DNA from: Seminavis robusta
Taxonomy: Eukaryota; Bacillariophyta; Bacillariophyceae; Naviculales; Naviculaceae
NCBI GenBank assembly: GCA_903772945.1
Contig: CAICTM010000613.1
Span: 1 to 56,563, forward strand
Direction: 5' to 3'
Length of the DNA stretch: 56,563 nucleotides
The notes under the pieces are model-generated. The model saw nothing but the letters and a program-made list of their open reading frames with translations. It made no database searches and was not told the DNA's origin. Positions 43,291 to 53,730 of the stretch are shown in pieces; position 1 is the stretch's first letter; every line of letters begins with the position of its first letter. Made by a program: the position numbers and the translations under genes.

Positions 43291-43675
43291 GGTGTTTATC
43301 GTTTTGAAGAATTGGAAACTAAAAGTGAACGCCAACAAGTTACATGTAGCTGGTGCTGTAATTTTGGCAGTCAGAAGTGATGGTACAGTACCGGCGGTAC
43401 CGCTCCTTCTTTAGTTCTGGAGTTTGTGCTCAACTTGATACTTGCATGCTCCTTCCATTTAGAGAGGTGAGCGATGGTTGGTCGCTGCGTGACGACGGTA
43501 CTTAGACACCATTTGGTAGAGCTATGGTTACTTAGGGAGATGCACATACTTGCCAATCGCTTGGCATGACCACAAATCTGCTCAAAATGATCCAGCGCTC
43601 GCTGCTCACTCTTTCTTTGATTTGATTCTATGATACATTCCAAACCGAACTTAGTACTTTGAAGAACACACCACC
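43291..43675. promoter_or_regulatory. Shared 385-bp promoter between divergent secreted-protein genes
   Basis: The two start codons face away from each other across 385 bp, so one region must serve both genes. A CGGCGGTACCG palindrome-like word lies near 43392. No further site can be argued from sequence alone. Confidence 0.45.
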
Positions 43676-44665
43676 ATGACGAAAGCCACCAATACGATCA
43701 GCATCATCGCCTTGCTTGTAGCGGCATCCGCAAGCCTTGTAGAAGGAGGCTTTTTGGGTCACTTTAAGTTTTTGCACACGCACGAAGACGAACCAGATCA
43801 TACCGCCACCGAAGAACAAACACCATTGGAAGCAGTGGGAGCGGTTCTCACGGTAGCCCAGCTAGACACGGGCCGAAGAGGATTTGCGTGCCTTCAATAT
43901 GCCGCCAATGTGGAAAATGATCCGTTTGAAAGTTTAGGGATGATGCTTCGACCCATCACTCGCGTGTTGCTGAATTACTACGGGGAGTATGGAATTGACA
44001 AGTTGTGTTCCATGACACACCACGGAAGGGCTCTGCTCCAAGAAGCAGGTAAAGAGATTCCCGAATGGCACGGTATCCTGGAGCAGAAACTTGATAATAA
44101 GATTCCAGATCATGGCAGTTCTCAGCAGAAGCGCGAAATGACAACCTGCGACGTCAACAGTGCCACATACCCCGCCGATCCCGCAGTCGATACCACTGGA
44201 ATCTATGCCGACTATGCTTCCAAGTACCTAGATCACTACCTGCCCGATGGAGATCGTAATCAACGTTCCGATAATGCCTATGTGGCAGAGAAGGTAAACA
44301 ATGATCTCAACTACTTTCGAGGCGTTCGAGTTGGCTTGAACAGCTGTGTGACAATTTGGACTGGCGTCAATCAGCTCATTGCTTTGGCGGATGTCCCATT
44401 TATCGATCAAGACAAGATCAGCGAGTCCATCATGTCCTTTTCCTGTGGTCTCCCAAACAGGTACAATGATATTGTCATTAGTCGCAACGAACGCAATTTG
44501 GAACGCATTTCCTTTCACGATCATGTCGTTGATGGCACTGAAGTTGGAGCTATCTATCTCAATTCGCATACCATGATGAACAATCTATGTGCTTTGCAAA
44601 CTGCCATGGAGAGTGCATCCGAAGAAGTCGAAGATATCCACGCAAACTTGACGACGCGAGTTTGA
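43676..44665 (+). CDS. Secreted protein of unknown function (329 aa), plus-strand partner of a divergent pair
   Basis: Single exon; ATG at 43676 in a CACCACCATGACG context. The signal peptide is TISIIALLVAASASLVEGG. The N-terminal part is His/Glu-rich (FLHTHEDEPDHTATEE). The middle has a helix with YYGEYGIDKLCSMTHHGRALLQE, which corresponds to SFGKEGIDRVCHANQQQEHNRKL in the neighbour. The C-terminal half matches the neighbour as described there. No membrane anchor. The mirrored arrangement and shared order of Cys-containing blocks point to an inverted duplication followed by strong divergence. Confidence 0.83.
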   Translation: MTKATNTISIIALLVAASASLVEGGFLGHFKFLHTHEDEPDHTATEEQTPLEAVGAVLTVAQLDTGRRGFACLQYAANVENDPFESLGMMLRPITRVLLNYYGEYGIDKLCSMTHHGRALLQEAGKEIPEWHGILEQKLDNKIPDHGSSQQKREMTTCDVNSATYPADPAVDTTGIYADYASKYLDHYLPDGDRNQRSDNAYVAEKVNNDLNYFRGVRVGLNSCVTIWTGVNQLIALADVPFIDQDKISESIMSFSCGLPNRYNDIVISRNERNLERISFHDHVVDGTEVGAIYLNSHTMMNNLCALQTAMESASEEVEDIHANLTTRV

Positions 44666-45425
44666 TGGAAACCGCAACGAGACAAGCATGCATCCGATGC
44701 ATGATGGCAGTTATTGGCTAGACAATCAAACACAAAAAGAGATGGATCATGGAGTAGCGTATCTGAGAAAGCAAGCAACTGTTTGATACTTCCTGCAATC
44801 ATATTCATGAAAAGAAGTAATTGCAACATTATATATCAGATTCTCTTCTTGGTTCGCAATACTTGTACTACAGTGAATTGACCAGCTAACTAGAGAGACA
44901 TTGCAGTTGCCAGAAACGTGGCCTCCAGAAAAATGGATCTGTGTTCCAGCAGGTTTCCATTCATAACAAAGCAAAAAATGACAGTATCCTTTGCTTGTTT
45001 TCGCTCCACTACTCGTTGCGCAGCTACACTGTACCATGTAACGGCGCTTGCGATGGCGTGGTTCTTCGGACCAGAGAGTGACGGAAACTATAATAGCGGC
45101 AGAGGGCTTGTCCAGACTGATGCTCCGAATTTTTGTTTCATGAGGCCTGTGGGGGGTGACGAGTCGAGTCCTCAGTCGTGTAGTGTGACATCGAGTCGAG
45201 TCCAGTCATTCTCTGGGGGACAGCCAGCCAAATTGTCGCGGGAGAGCGTCAAAGAAGAGCGGCCCGGACCTACATTCTAATGACCTTCTCTTTTCGATCC
45301 CCCTCCGTTGCAGCAGTCATAGATCTCGAGATCCCTCTCCAACCCTCGCCTCCAGCAGCCAACGACAAACGTTTTGAAGATAATTCTAACACCCCAGCCT
45401 GGTCGGCAACTCTGCAATAGTTACG
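44666..45425. other. Gene-free interval upstream of the intact LRR gene
   Basis: No coding frame supported. Contains GACTCGAGTCC-like repeats near 45160-45205 and presumably the promoter of the gene at 45426. Confidence 0.5.
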
Positions 45426-48077
45426 ATGGAGAAATGCGAATCTGAGGACCATGCTGGTAGCGGCAACCGCGAGGAAGGTAATCAGAGTCAGAGCCAAGAT
45501 GAAGGTGAAAAGCTGGTTGGTGATCTTTTCAACAACCGTGAAAAGCTGGAAGAAGCCCAGGCCTCATTCAATTTTACGGCTGGGAACAAATCAAAACCTT
45601 CTTCCGATGGCTCAGCTGAAACCATTGGCACTGATACACTCGATGCAACCCAAACAATCGAGATAGGGGTGGCAAATATCCAACCGAGATCCCGGCCTGG
45701 AGCTTACCAACAACAGCCATCTGTCATAGAAGGAGCGGCAGCACTTCAAGTAGCGACCACAAAAACCATCGACAAGGAGGTGGAAAACATCCGAACTGCA
45801 ATCGATGCCCAATCTGGTGGGTCTAGCACGGATACCAGCAACAACACTGACCTGGAGAAGAAGCGGCATATTGGTGCAACAGGGAAGACTGTAGAAAATG
45901 GCGTTCCAAATCTATTTGTTGCTCGTGAGAATATGCAATTGGCAAATACAGCGGAGGAACAACCAGAAGGAGCCGTCTCTGGCGCTGCTGGGAACAACAG
46001 CGATCGCAGAGCCTTTGTTCAACCAGGTGCCTACGCGATGGGAGGAGTACCAGGACCAACACTAACGGAAGAGAACAATAGAATTGAGCAAGAAGAGGAA
46101 GACCAGCAAGAAAGTCGCATTGTAGATGCACCATGGGATATTGCTGGATCAGCAACCTTCAGACTATCACAGACACAAGCACCAGAACCACCAGCGGCCA
46201 CCAGACTTCAAAGAGGTAGAAATGTCCAGACAAATCCAGAACCAGGGGCTTATGCAGCTGCTGGTGTGAATTCTCATCAGCACCCAGAGTTTTCTATTAT
46301 GTGGGAACTTGGAAACCTGCCAAGTGGAAACAGTGAGAATGTACAGCCTTTTGGTGGCCGGGAAGGAGGGCTGGTGGAAGCCAGAGCTGTGAATGATGAA
46401 AACCCTGAGCTAGTTCTGACAGAAGCAAGAGCAGTGGAATCAAAATCTAGGAATCACGAGCTGGTTCCTTATGGGCCACTGGGAGTAGGACTGCTTTTGG
46501 TGGCTGCTCTCTGTACAGTTGTGGGCCTTTTTGTGGGCATCAAGAACAATGGGCTCCCGTCATCAGAAGATGCCACTGCCATGCCAACTGTGCCGCCAAC
46601 AGCACCACCAACTGTATTCACTACAAGAGGTTTTATTCTCCAGACTGTGCTTCCCGACACTACTGCCAGGGCTGCAATTGCAGACCATAGCAGTAACACA
46701 ACGGCATCTCCCCAAAGTCAGGCACTCGAATGGACCCTACAAGATCCATTTTTGGAGATATATCTGCAAGATCACCAACGGTTTCTACAGCGATTTGCTC
46801 TGGCAACTTTCTACTATTCTACCAATGGAAATGTGACCTGGGGAAACAATGAGAAATGGCTGGACTACAACCACCACGAATGCCACTGGTTCGGTAAAAA
46901 TGATATTGCCTTTCCTCAACCAGATGATCAAATTACCTACCTAGAAGACTATGACCAGATGGTCAATAAGAACCCCTGTGAGCTGCCACCCAATGTGACA
47001 GTGCCCACAACTGCTACCTTGACTACTGAGTCTTCCTTCAAACATCTATGGATGTACACAAATCGATTGGATGGGACTTTGCCGATGGAAATATCATTTT
47101 TACAGTCCTTGCGGAGCATCTCCACCTATGTGAACCCCAATCTGAGGGGCAGCATCCCAACTGAAATAGGCGTTCTCACGAACTTGGAATTCATTGCTCT
47201 GCCGTTTTCTTCTCACACAGGGACTCTGCCAACGGAGCTGGGTCTGCTGACAAAGCTTCTTTTCCTGGTCATTTCCAACAATGCATTCACTGGCAGCATT
47301 CCCTCTGAACTGGGATTGCTCAATGTCTCATTGAGGACATTAATGCTGGATCAGAACATGTTTACGGGTACAATTCCAGAAGAACTCTACAATATAACCT
47401 ACCTCAGGACTCTCTACATTTCTGAAATTCCATTGGAAGGGACACTTTCTACCAAAATTGGTCAGCTTACTAACATGTGGGATTTCCAAGCTGATTTGAT
47501 GGCAAATGGTTTGTCAGGCACGGTAAGTGGGTGATGCTTGTACCATGTTCAGCTCTAGTGCCATTTGACTCACAACTAGCTCCACCTCCCGTTACAGATT
47601 CCATCGGAGATTGGAAAGTTGCATATGCTGAAACGATTTGTGGCCTATAACACCGATTTCACTGGAACAATTTGCACAGAAGTCGGCCTGCTCACAAACC
47701 GCCTTCGAGTTCTGGACCTTCACAGCAATTCCTTAAATGGCCCGATCCCTTCAGAGCTTGGGCTCCTTTCAACCGCAACTCAGGTATTTTTTGATGACAA
47801 CATGCTCACCGGAAAAATTCCGACGGAGATAAATGGAGACAATTTGCCAGAGTTGTTTGCATGGGATGTGAGAGGGAATGAGGGCCTGGTGATCAACTCT
47901 GACAGTGACAACGTCACAAATTTTGATGTGTTTCCAGAAGAGTTTGGGGGGTGCTGGATCAATATGACTTTCATTGACCTGGATTGCCCTGTGATGTTGA
48001 TCACTTCAAACGCATCCATCCGCTGCGATTTATGTAAATGCAGCTGCGCACCCAGAAATGAAGTAGCTGTTCCATAA
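45426..48077 (+). CDS. LRR membrane protein with PGAYA-type cytosolic N-terminus (858 aa, two exons)
   Basis: Exons 45426-47522 and 47598-48077, phase 0, donor GTAAGT and acceptor GTTACAG. ATG start MEKCESEDHAGSGN. Residues 1-348 are hydrophilic and carry three spaced motifs, RPGAYQQ, QPGAYAMGG and EPGAYAAAG. A membrane helix lies at about 349-375 (GVGLLLVAALCTVVGLFVG). An extracellular part follows, with TTRGFILQTVLPDTT, QRFLQRFALATFYYSTNGN and several N-glycosylation sites. LRR units fill about 560-800 (GSIPTEIGVLTNLEF, GTLPTELGLLTKL, GSIPSELGLLN, GTIPEELYNIT, then IPSEIGKLHML across the intron). The Cys-rich cap ends CDLCKCSCAP. There is no kinase, so any signalling must use partners. A broken inverted copy lies at 36496-38523. 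Surface sensing or adhesion is inference. Confidence 0.87.
46055..48077 (+). repeat. Right arm of a 2-kb inverted duplication (left arm 36496-38523)
   Basis: Similarity to the left arm starts at about CCAACACTAACGGAAGAGAAC and runs to the stop codon, through the intron. The arms are about 7.5 kb apart and enclose the LRR gene at 40427 and the divergent secreted pair. Confidence 0.75.
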
Positions 48078-50022
48078 TATTGTGATTACAATATTTCCCG
48101 CACATACTAGCCGACCGAGCAGTCCAGTTGTTTCCGGCAAAGGGTCTCTACCCACAATGTCTCTTCCTACCACACAGCTTATATGGAGCTGCATCAGAGC
48201 ACTTTGGCTGGGATGGCCGGTTGTATGGGGAAGATTGAATTCAACTTGGGCAAGAGTCCAAGATTGATGCTCCGAGATCGTTTCGGGAGGGCTGCAAACC
48301 GCAATCCAGTTGATAAAACTCTGCTAATTAGTTGCATATTTGACTGACGATTTCCCAGCTCTAGCTAGTAGACTACCAGTAGCCCCCCGCAGTCTCGCTG
48401 CCAGAGCTCTCTCACCCCCTTTACCGTGCTTCTGTTTCCTTTCCCTAGTCTAGTCGAGCCAATTTCAGTCAATGGATCGCTCCTGATACGCTATCTTTCT
48501 ACAACACCACCTTGATCCTTTAGAAAAAATCTCCGGTCTTGGAGCTCGGCTGGTTTTCACATCACATCACCGTAGCGGAAACTGGACTCCTTTTTTAGGT
48601 GTCGCTCGTCGTCACAAATAGTCAGCGACCAAAGGTGGCTGATGGATCCTCGTAAAGGCGTCATTGTTGTTGTTGTGTCGAGTGGATTGTGCTGCACCGT
48701 AGTCAGTCATCGTGGATTACCCTAGTTTGCCGTCATGTTGCAGCTGTTGAAAGAATCAAAAAATGGGTTCCTTGGATGAGATAGTTGTTGTGACGATTGT
48801 CGGAATTCCCAGGCCAATTTCCATTGAAAACGGGTCCTTTCATACTGTCGGCAACCATCGTTGGAGGCACTGGAAACTGACTCGACAAGGCCTTGACAAA
48901 CAAGCTAGGCTCTGGTTGCTGTAGGTGTGACCTTGACAAAGGAAATGGAATTGTCATTGCGGCGAAAGTGTCACCTTGCGGACGGTTGTCGACTTTCCAT
49001 GATCAGAAAATGGTTTTTTGATGCAAGTCGGCACTCAAGGATGACTTGTTGTTGTTGGCAAGAACGGTTTCACACCGTAGTCGTTGAGGAGTAGTTTGCC
49101 GTGTTTCCCGCTGGTTTGGTCTGTACAGTACGGTATAGATGATGTAGCTTCGATGGAAGCAATGGCACCTTTCGAGAGCAAAATGAGCTTCGTGGAGGCG
49201 TCGGCAACAATCAAACGCGGATTGTACGGTAGGCGACTAAAGGTGGCTCGGAGCAAGCATGGTGGGATTCGCGTCATGGTGGCTCGTTGTGAGCGTGGAA
49301 GTAGCCCCGGCCAGCATTGTTTTGTTTTTCACTGTTGGTTTTGTTAGCAGAAAGCGAGGACGCGAATTTGTCATTATTACACTAATGGGAGATTGCTGGC
49401 AACGTGTTTGGCCGCGATGAGCTTGGTTCCGACTGGCCATGGAGGTGTACCGTATGATAGGAGGCTCCTGGGAGCGTGATGTTGGAAGAGAGCTTGTCAT
49501 GATCCATGTCGTTGTTGGATTATGTTGAATTTTCGGCCATGGACGTGTAATCCGCTAACACTCGACGATCTCTCTCGATCCTTCTGGATAACGGTTCGGC
49601 TGGCTTAAATCACTGAACCGGTACATGCTCCTGCACCGATTGACATTATTTAGAGCTTTTGAGTGTCTGATTTCTGGGTTGCTGATATTAATTAATATTA
49701 TACTAAAAAGATAAGCCCCATGTCCGCCGTTAAAGTGTAAAGTAAGTGAAGGAAGGACTTGTTTCTATCGGGAACGTAGCATTAATTAATTGAGTGCACG
49801 TAGGTTTAATATTTCTCCAGAAACCCTTTTTGAGGAGAATTCACAGTTTCTGAATGACACCCAGCACCCACTGCTGAACTACGATCGGAATATTGTGAGA
49901 TTAGACTTAAAACTAGCGTTAAAGCGCCACGTCACACACGTGTGTATGTCACTCTCCTCCACTTTGAGGCAACAAGAGGCGCCGAGCATCAGTAACATTT
50001 AGAAAATCAATCAGGGGAACCT
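48078..50022. other. Gene-free interval with weak internal repetition
   Basis: No coding frame supported on either strand. Two loosely similar stretches (about 48630-48740 and 49030-49110, both with GTTGTTGTTG, CACCGTAGTC and TAGTTTGCCG) suggest an old duplication. The right edge may be the 3' LTR of the next element: on the minus strand a purine tract (49952-49964) is followed by TGACATACACACGTG from 49951. Confidence 0.45.
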
Positions 50023-50153
50023 CAATAACTCGTACCGGTGGCAACCGGAGGTACTGGATGCTTTGGAAACACACGCCGAATGTTCAGTCGCTCGAACTGA
50101 TGAGGACTGAGCTGAATCGTTACATTGCCATTGGTATGTACACGGGAAACTCG

Positions 50154-51497
50154 TTAGGGACCAGAAGCCGTAGGCTTCAACTTATCACTGAGACCGAGAT
50201 ACGCACGCTTGTAGACCAGATCATCAACCGCGTAGTCATAGGAAATGTGTTTAGCATTGGCCCGCAGCAATCGTTTGTCAACCAAGGATTGACGGTGTCG
50301 TTGCATGGTCAGGATGTCTGCATAAATAGGAATATCAAGAAACATATCTCGTTTGAAGGCAAGAGCACCAGGAGTGAGATACGCGTTCGTACTCTGCACG
50401 GAACAACGATGAGCATGCATTGCTTTCGCCAAGGTTTCGGAAATGACCTTGATCCCATCAGCCACACTCTTGGGATCGCGCGAAACCACAATGGTTCGCA
50501 ATACTTGACCAATTGCCTGATGAGTCCGTTCAATCATCGAGTTACCTTGTGGATTACGAGGGGTCGAGTACCGATGCACCGCACCGTTCTTTTTCACCAT
50601 CTTGATGAATTCCAGTTTGAACTCCGGACCGTTGTCTGTGACCACTTTCTGAGGTCGGGGATACCGAGCAAACCACGTATCTTCGACCACTCGAGCACCT
50701 TCTTCCGACGTTCGTCGCATGATAGGCACAATCTCTAACAAGTTTGTGCAAGGATCCACCATAGTCATGGCATTGAAAGTCAACGTTCGTTGTCGTAACT
50801 TCATCGTCCACGGACCAATTGTGTCACAATGGACTTCCTGCCAGGGCATCGCCGTAGCATCACGTGGAGCAGATTCTCCATAAGCACGTCGTGCTCGTTT
50901 GTTCTTCGCACATGCTTCGCACTGCTCAATTTGTTTTCGGACTTCGTCGCGAATACCTCTATGGTAGAAATGTGTCTTGATCGTTTGTTCTAAACGATCC
51001 ATGCCTTCGACATGTGCCACGGACTTGTGATAGAAGCTGACCAACTTGGGAAGCAACTCTTTTGTCAGGACAATCTTGTCCTCGTCATTCTGATGAAAGC
51101 ATATCAGCTCACTGTTTCCAAACATCTTCTTGAAAAATCGTTCCGGGTTGTCAACCACGGTCTGTTGCAAAGCTGCACTAGCTGCTTGGTACTCGGCGAG
51201 AACCGAGAAATTGTAGGGATTCCGTCCTTCACCGTCGAATGTAGGATGCTCCAGGAAAGATTCTTCCATACCACCGTCTGGATGATGCATCAGACATTCA
51301 GCCAACCTCTGAATTGCCTCCACAATGGAATAGCACCCGTCGCTAGATGTGGAGAGGGGATCGGAATCGGTAGTGTCACGATCTTCGCGAGAAGTGGGCA
51401 CCCGGCTGAGGGCGTCGCCAAGAACGTTTTCGGGGCCCGGCTTGTAATGAAATGTAGGGCAAACTCTTCCAAAAGCAATCGCAAACTCATAACACAT
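50154..51497 (-). pseudogene. Integrase segment of the second gypsy-type element
   Basis: An open frame of 447 codons covers the end of RNase H (HYKPGPENVLGDALSRVP) and integrase. The zinc-site residues (HKSVAH, CEACAKNK) and the D, D, E residues (CDTIGPW, TDNGPEF, SMIERTH) are all present. The frame ends at an early TAA in the GPYR-like C-terminal block. Without upstream pol in frame it is unlikely to be translated. Confidence 0.8.
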
Positions 51498-51829
51498 TGA
51501 GTTTGGAAAGCAGAAAGTTTGTGAGTAAGATTCTTATGATCAGTAAACACAGTGATGCGAGCTCCAAGCAACATAGACCGAAACTCTTTGAACATTTCGA
51601 CGATGGAAAGCAATTCCTTTTCAATGGTAGTGTAATTCTTCTGCGCGGAATTGAGTTTGCGGGAGTAGTAAGCCACTATACGGCCGTTTTGTTTGATCGC
51701 ACCGCCGAGTTGATAATCGCTGGCGTCCGTATCAATCTCGAAAGGCACGTTGTGATCAGGATATGCAAGCAAGGTATCAGCTGCTGCCAAGGCCTCCATG
51801 GCCTTGAAAGCCTGTTCTTGTTCGTCGGT

Positions 51830-53083
51830 CTACTCAAACTTCTTGTTCCCAATAAGCTTTGTCCAAGGAGCCAAGGTGTGAGAACGACGAGGCCACATAT
51901 CACGGTAATAAGTCACCAGACCGAGGAACGAACGCAGTTGCTTGATATCAGTAGGAGCTTTCATGTCCAGGATGGCGCGCACTTTCTTCACTACAGGTTT
52001 GACGCCGATGGGAGTCAACCAATGTCCAAGGAAATCTGTTTCTTGCGCAGCCCATTCATACTTCAAAGAATTGATCGTGAATCCGGCTTCTTGGAGGATC
52101 TTGAGTACTTGATCGAGCTTGTCGAGATGAGAGCGCCAATCGGAACTGAAAATGCCAATGTCATCGATGTAAGCTTCGATGTCGTCTAGAGCTTTGAGTA
52201 ATTTCTCCATGATTTCTTGGGCAATGTCGGGAGATTGAGAAACGCCCATAGGAAGGCGTCTGTACTTGTAAAGCCCAAAGGGCGTAGCAATGGTACACAA
52301 TTCGGAACTGAAATCGTCAAGTTCGAAGGTGTAATACTGCATGGAAATGTCCAACTTGGTAAGGAAGGCATAGTTCTTGCGTTGTGCCAAGATATCAGCA
52401 ATGCATGGAATTGGATAATCCTTGCGTTTGATTGCCTTGTTGAGACCACGAAAATCAGAGATCCATCTGACTCGACCATCCTTCTTAGGAATAATGAAAG
52501 TACCAGCAATCCATTCGGAACGACTGCCTTCTTCAAGGACTCCGATAGAAACCAACCTATCCAACTCCTTCTTGAAAATTGCTTGTTGGTGATGAGGAAC
52601 AGTATAATGACGGCTTCGATGGGCAGGAACTGTTGGATCAATCTCCAAATGAATCTGTCCGTCTGTGTATTTACCAAGTTCAGGACTAAACAAGGTGTCA
52701 TACTTCTCAAGGACATCACGAAGCTCGTTCTGCTGTTCTTGAGAGAGATGAGTGCAGGACCGAACCACTGAGGTAATGTCGGCCCCCTCATACTTGGATT
52801 CGAGAATGTGTTTGGTCTTGTAACCCAAGTCAGCTGCCTTCTGTTCTTCTTCGAGAGTTGCAAAACATGAAGACTCTTTTTCGGATTCGGGGAGCATATC
52901 GTCCAAATCGTCATCCAAGTCGTCTTCAGAGCAATCTGTAGAAGCCACTGTAGGCAAGGTGTCATCATCTTCGAGATCCACTTCGAGGAGATCAAGGAAC
53001 ATAGATGTAGCAGGAGGAGTCTTCTTGTCAACCGAAGATGCAGGAAAAGGTCTCATGTCGATGCTAACCTCGTCCCAGGTCAT
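51830..53083 (-). pseudogene. Reverse transcriptase segment of the second gypsy-type element
   Basis: An open frame of 417 codons: an acidic linker, then the RT fingers and palm with FIIPKKDGRVRWISDFRGLN, LTKLDISMQYY, RLPMGVSQSPDI and the catalytic YIDD. It then continues into the connection (DFLGHWLTPIGVKP, SFLGLVTYYRDMW). It ends at a TAG that replaces a usual Trp codon. Catalytic residues look intact; the stop and neighbouring frame breaks disable it. Confidence 0.85.
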
Positions 53084-53318
53084 CTGTGTCCTTTGAAGTC
53101 AATCTTCAATCCCATCTCAAGGAGGATGCCGCGTCCAATGATCATATCATACCGAACCTGGCTCGCAGAAAAGACTCGAGCATGAGCGACATCGATGAAA
53201 TGGGACTTGTAGAACTCTGGAAAACACAACCGGTCTAAGGTAACAACACGGTTCGATTGACGTTGCCCGCCAATGTTGTGGTAGACACAACGTCACCGAT
53301 ACTTACACTAGGCCCATC

Positions 53319-53573
53319 CTAAGTGGGCGCCCTTGTGCGCCTGAGGTATATGGGTTCGTCACGGCACCGTTCAGCAGATTGTCTGACGAGGTGTGGCCGT
53401 TTTCCCTCCACAACATCACCGATACGAGGGACTGTTCCCTTAGGCAACGCCTTGTCACTAATCCAGGTTCCACTAGAACCAGAGTCCATCAGGACTAACA
53501 ATGGTCTATCAGACGGTTTAGTTTGTATACTATGTAGGACGCAAAGGGCCATCGGCACCAAGTCCTTGTCCAC
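53319..53573 (-). pseudogene. Aspartic protease segment of the second gypsy-type element
   Basis: The sequence LLVLMDSGSSGTWIS contains the active-site D-S-G of retroviral-type aspartic proteases, followed by LPKGTVPR as in related elements. The later part of the protease domain (MIIGRGILLEMGLKIDF) is read in another frame near 53100-53160. Confidence 0.65.
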
Positions 53574-53730
53574 ATCGATCCCTTCAGCCGCCGCTGCATA
53601 ATTCTCAAAGACCCTTGTTGGTGGTCAGTAGTCGCCACCATATCCATAGGACTCTTCATAGTCATCGTAACCCCCTGTCATGGAATCAAAGTAATCGAGC
53701 GCAGACAAGCTGCGCTCGCCCAGAGCAGCT

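Larger units (their letters stand above)
50023..53730 (-). mobile_element. Second gypsy-type retroelement, truncated and broken: gag end, protease, RT, RNase H, integrase
   Basis: Reading minus from about 53730: an acidic, Tyr-rich gag end (YDDYEESYGYGGDY, then TGA), a protease with LMDSGSSGTWI (53573-53319), a frame break near 53090, RT (53083-51830) with SDFRGLNKAI, RLPMGVSQSPDIAQ and AYIDDIGIF, a TAG stop near 51827 where the family has Trp, RNase H (DTDASDYQLGGAI, FTDHKNLTHKL), a frame break near 51480, then integrase (51497-50154) with CEAC zinc cysteines, CDTIGPW, TDNGPEF and NSMIERTH. A further stop at 50154 precedes about 40 codons of the C-terminus. No matching right-hand LTR is visible to 56563, so the 5' end is probably lost. 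It is a different lineage from the element at 16751-21324. Confidence 0.85.
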
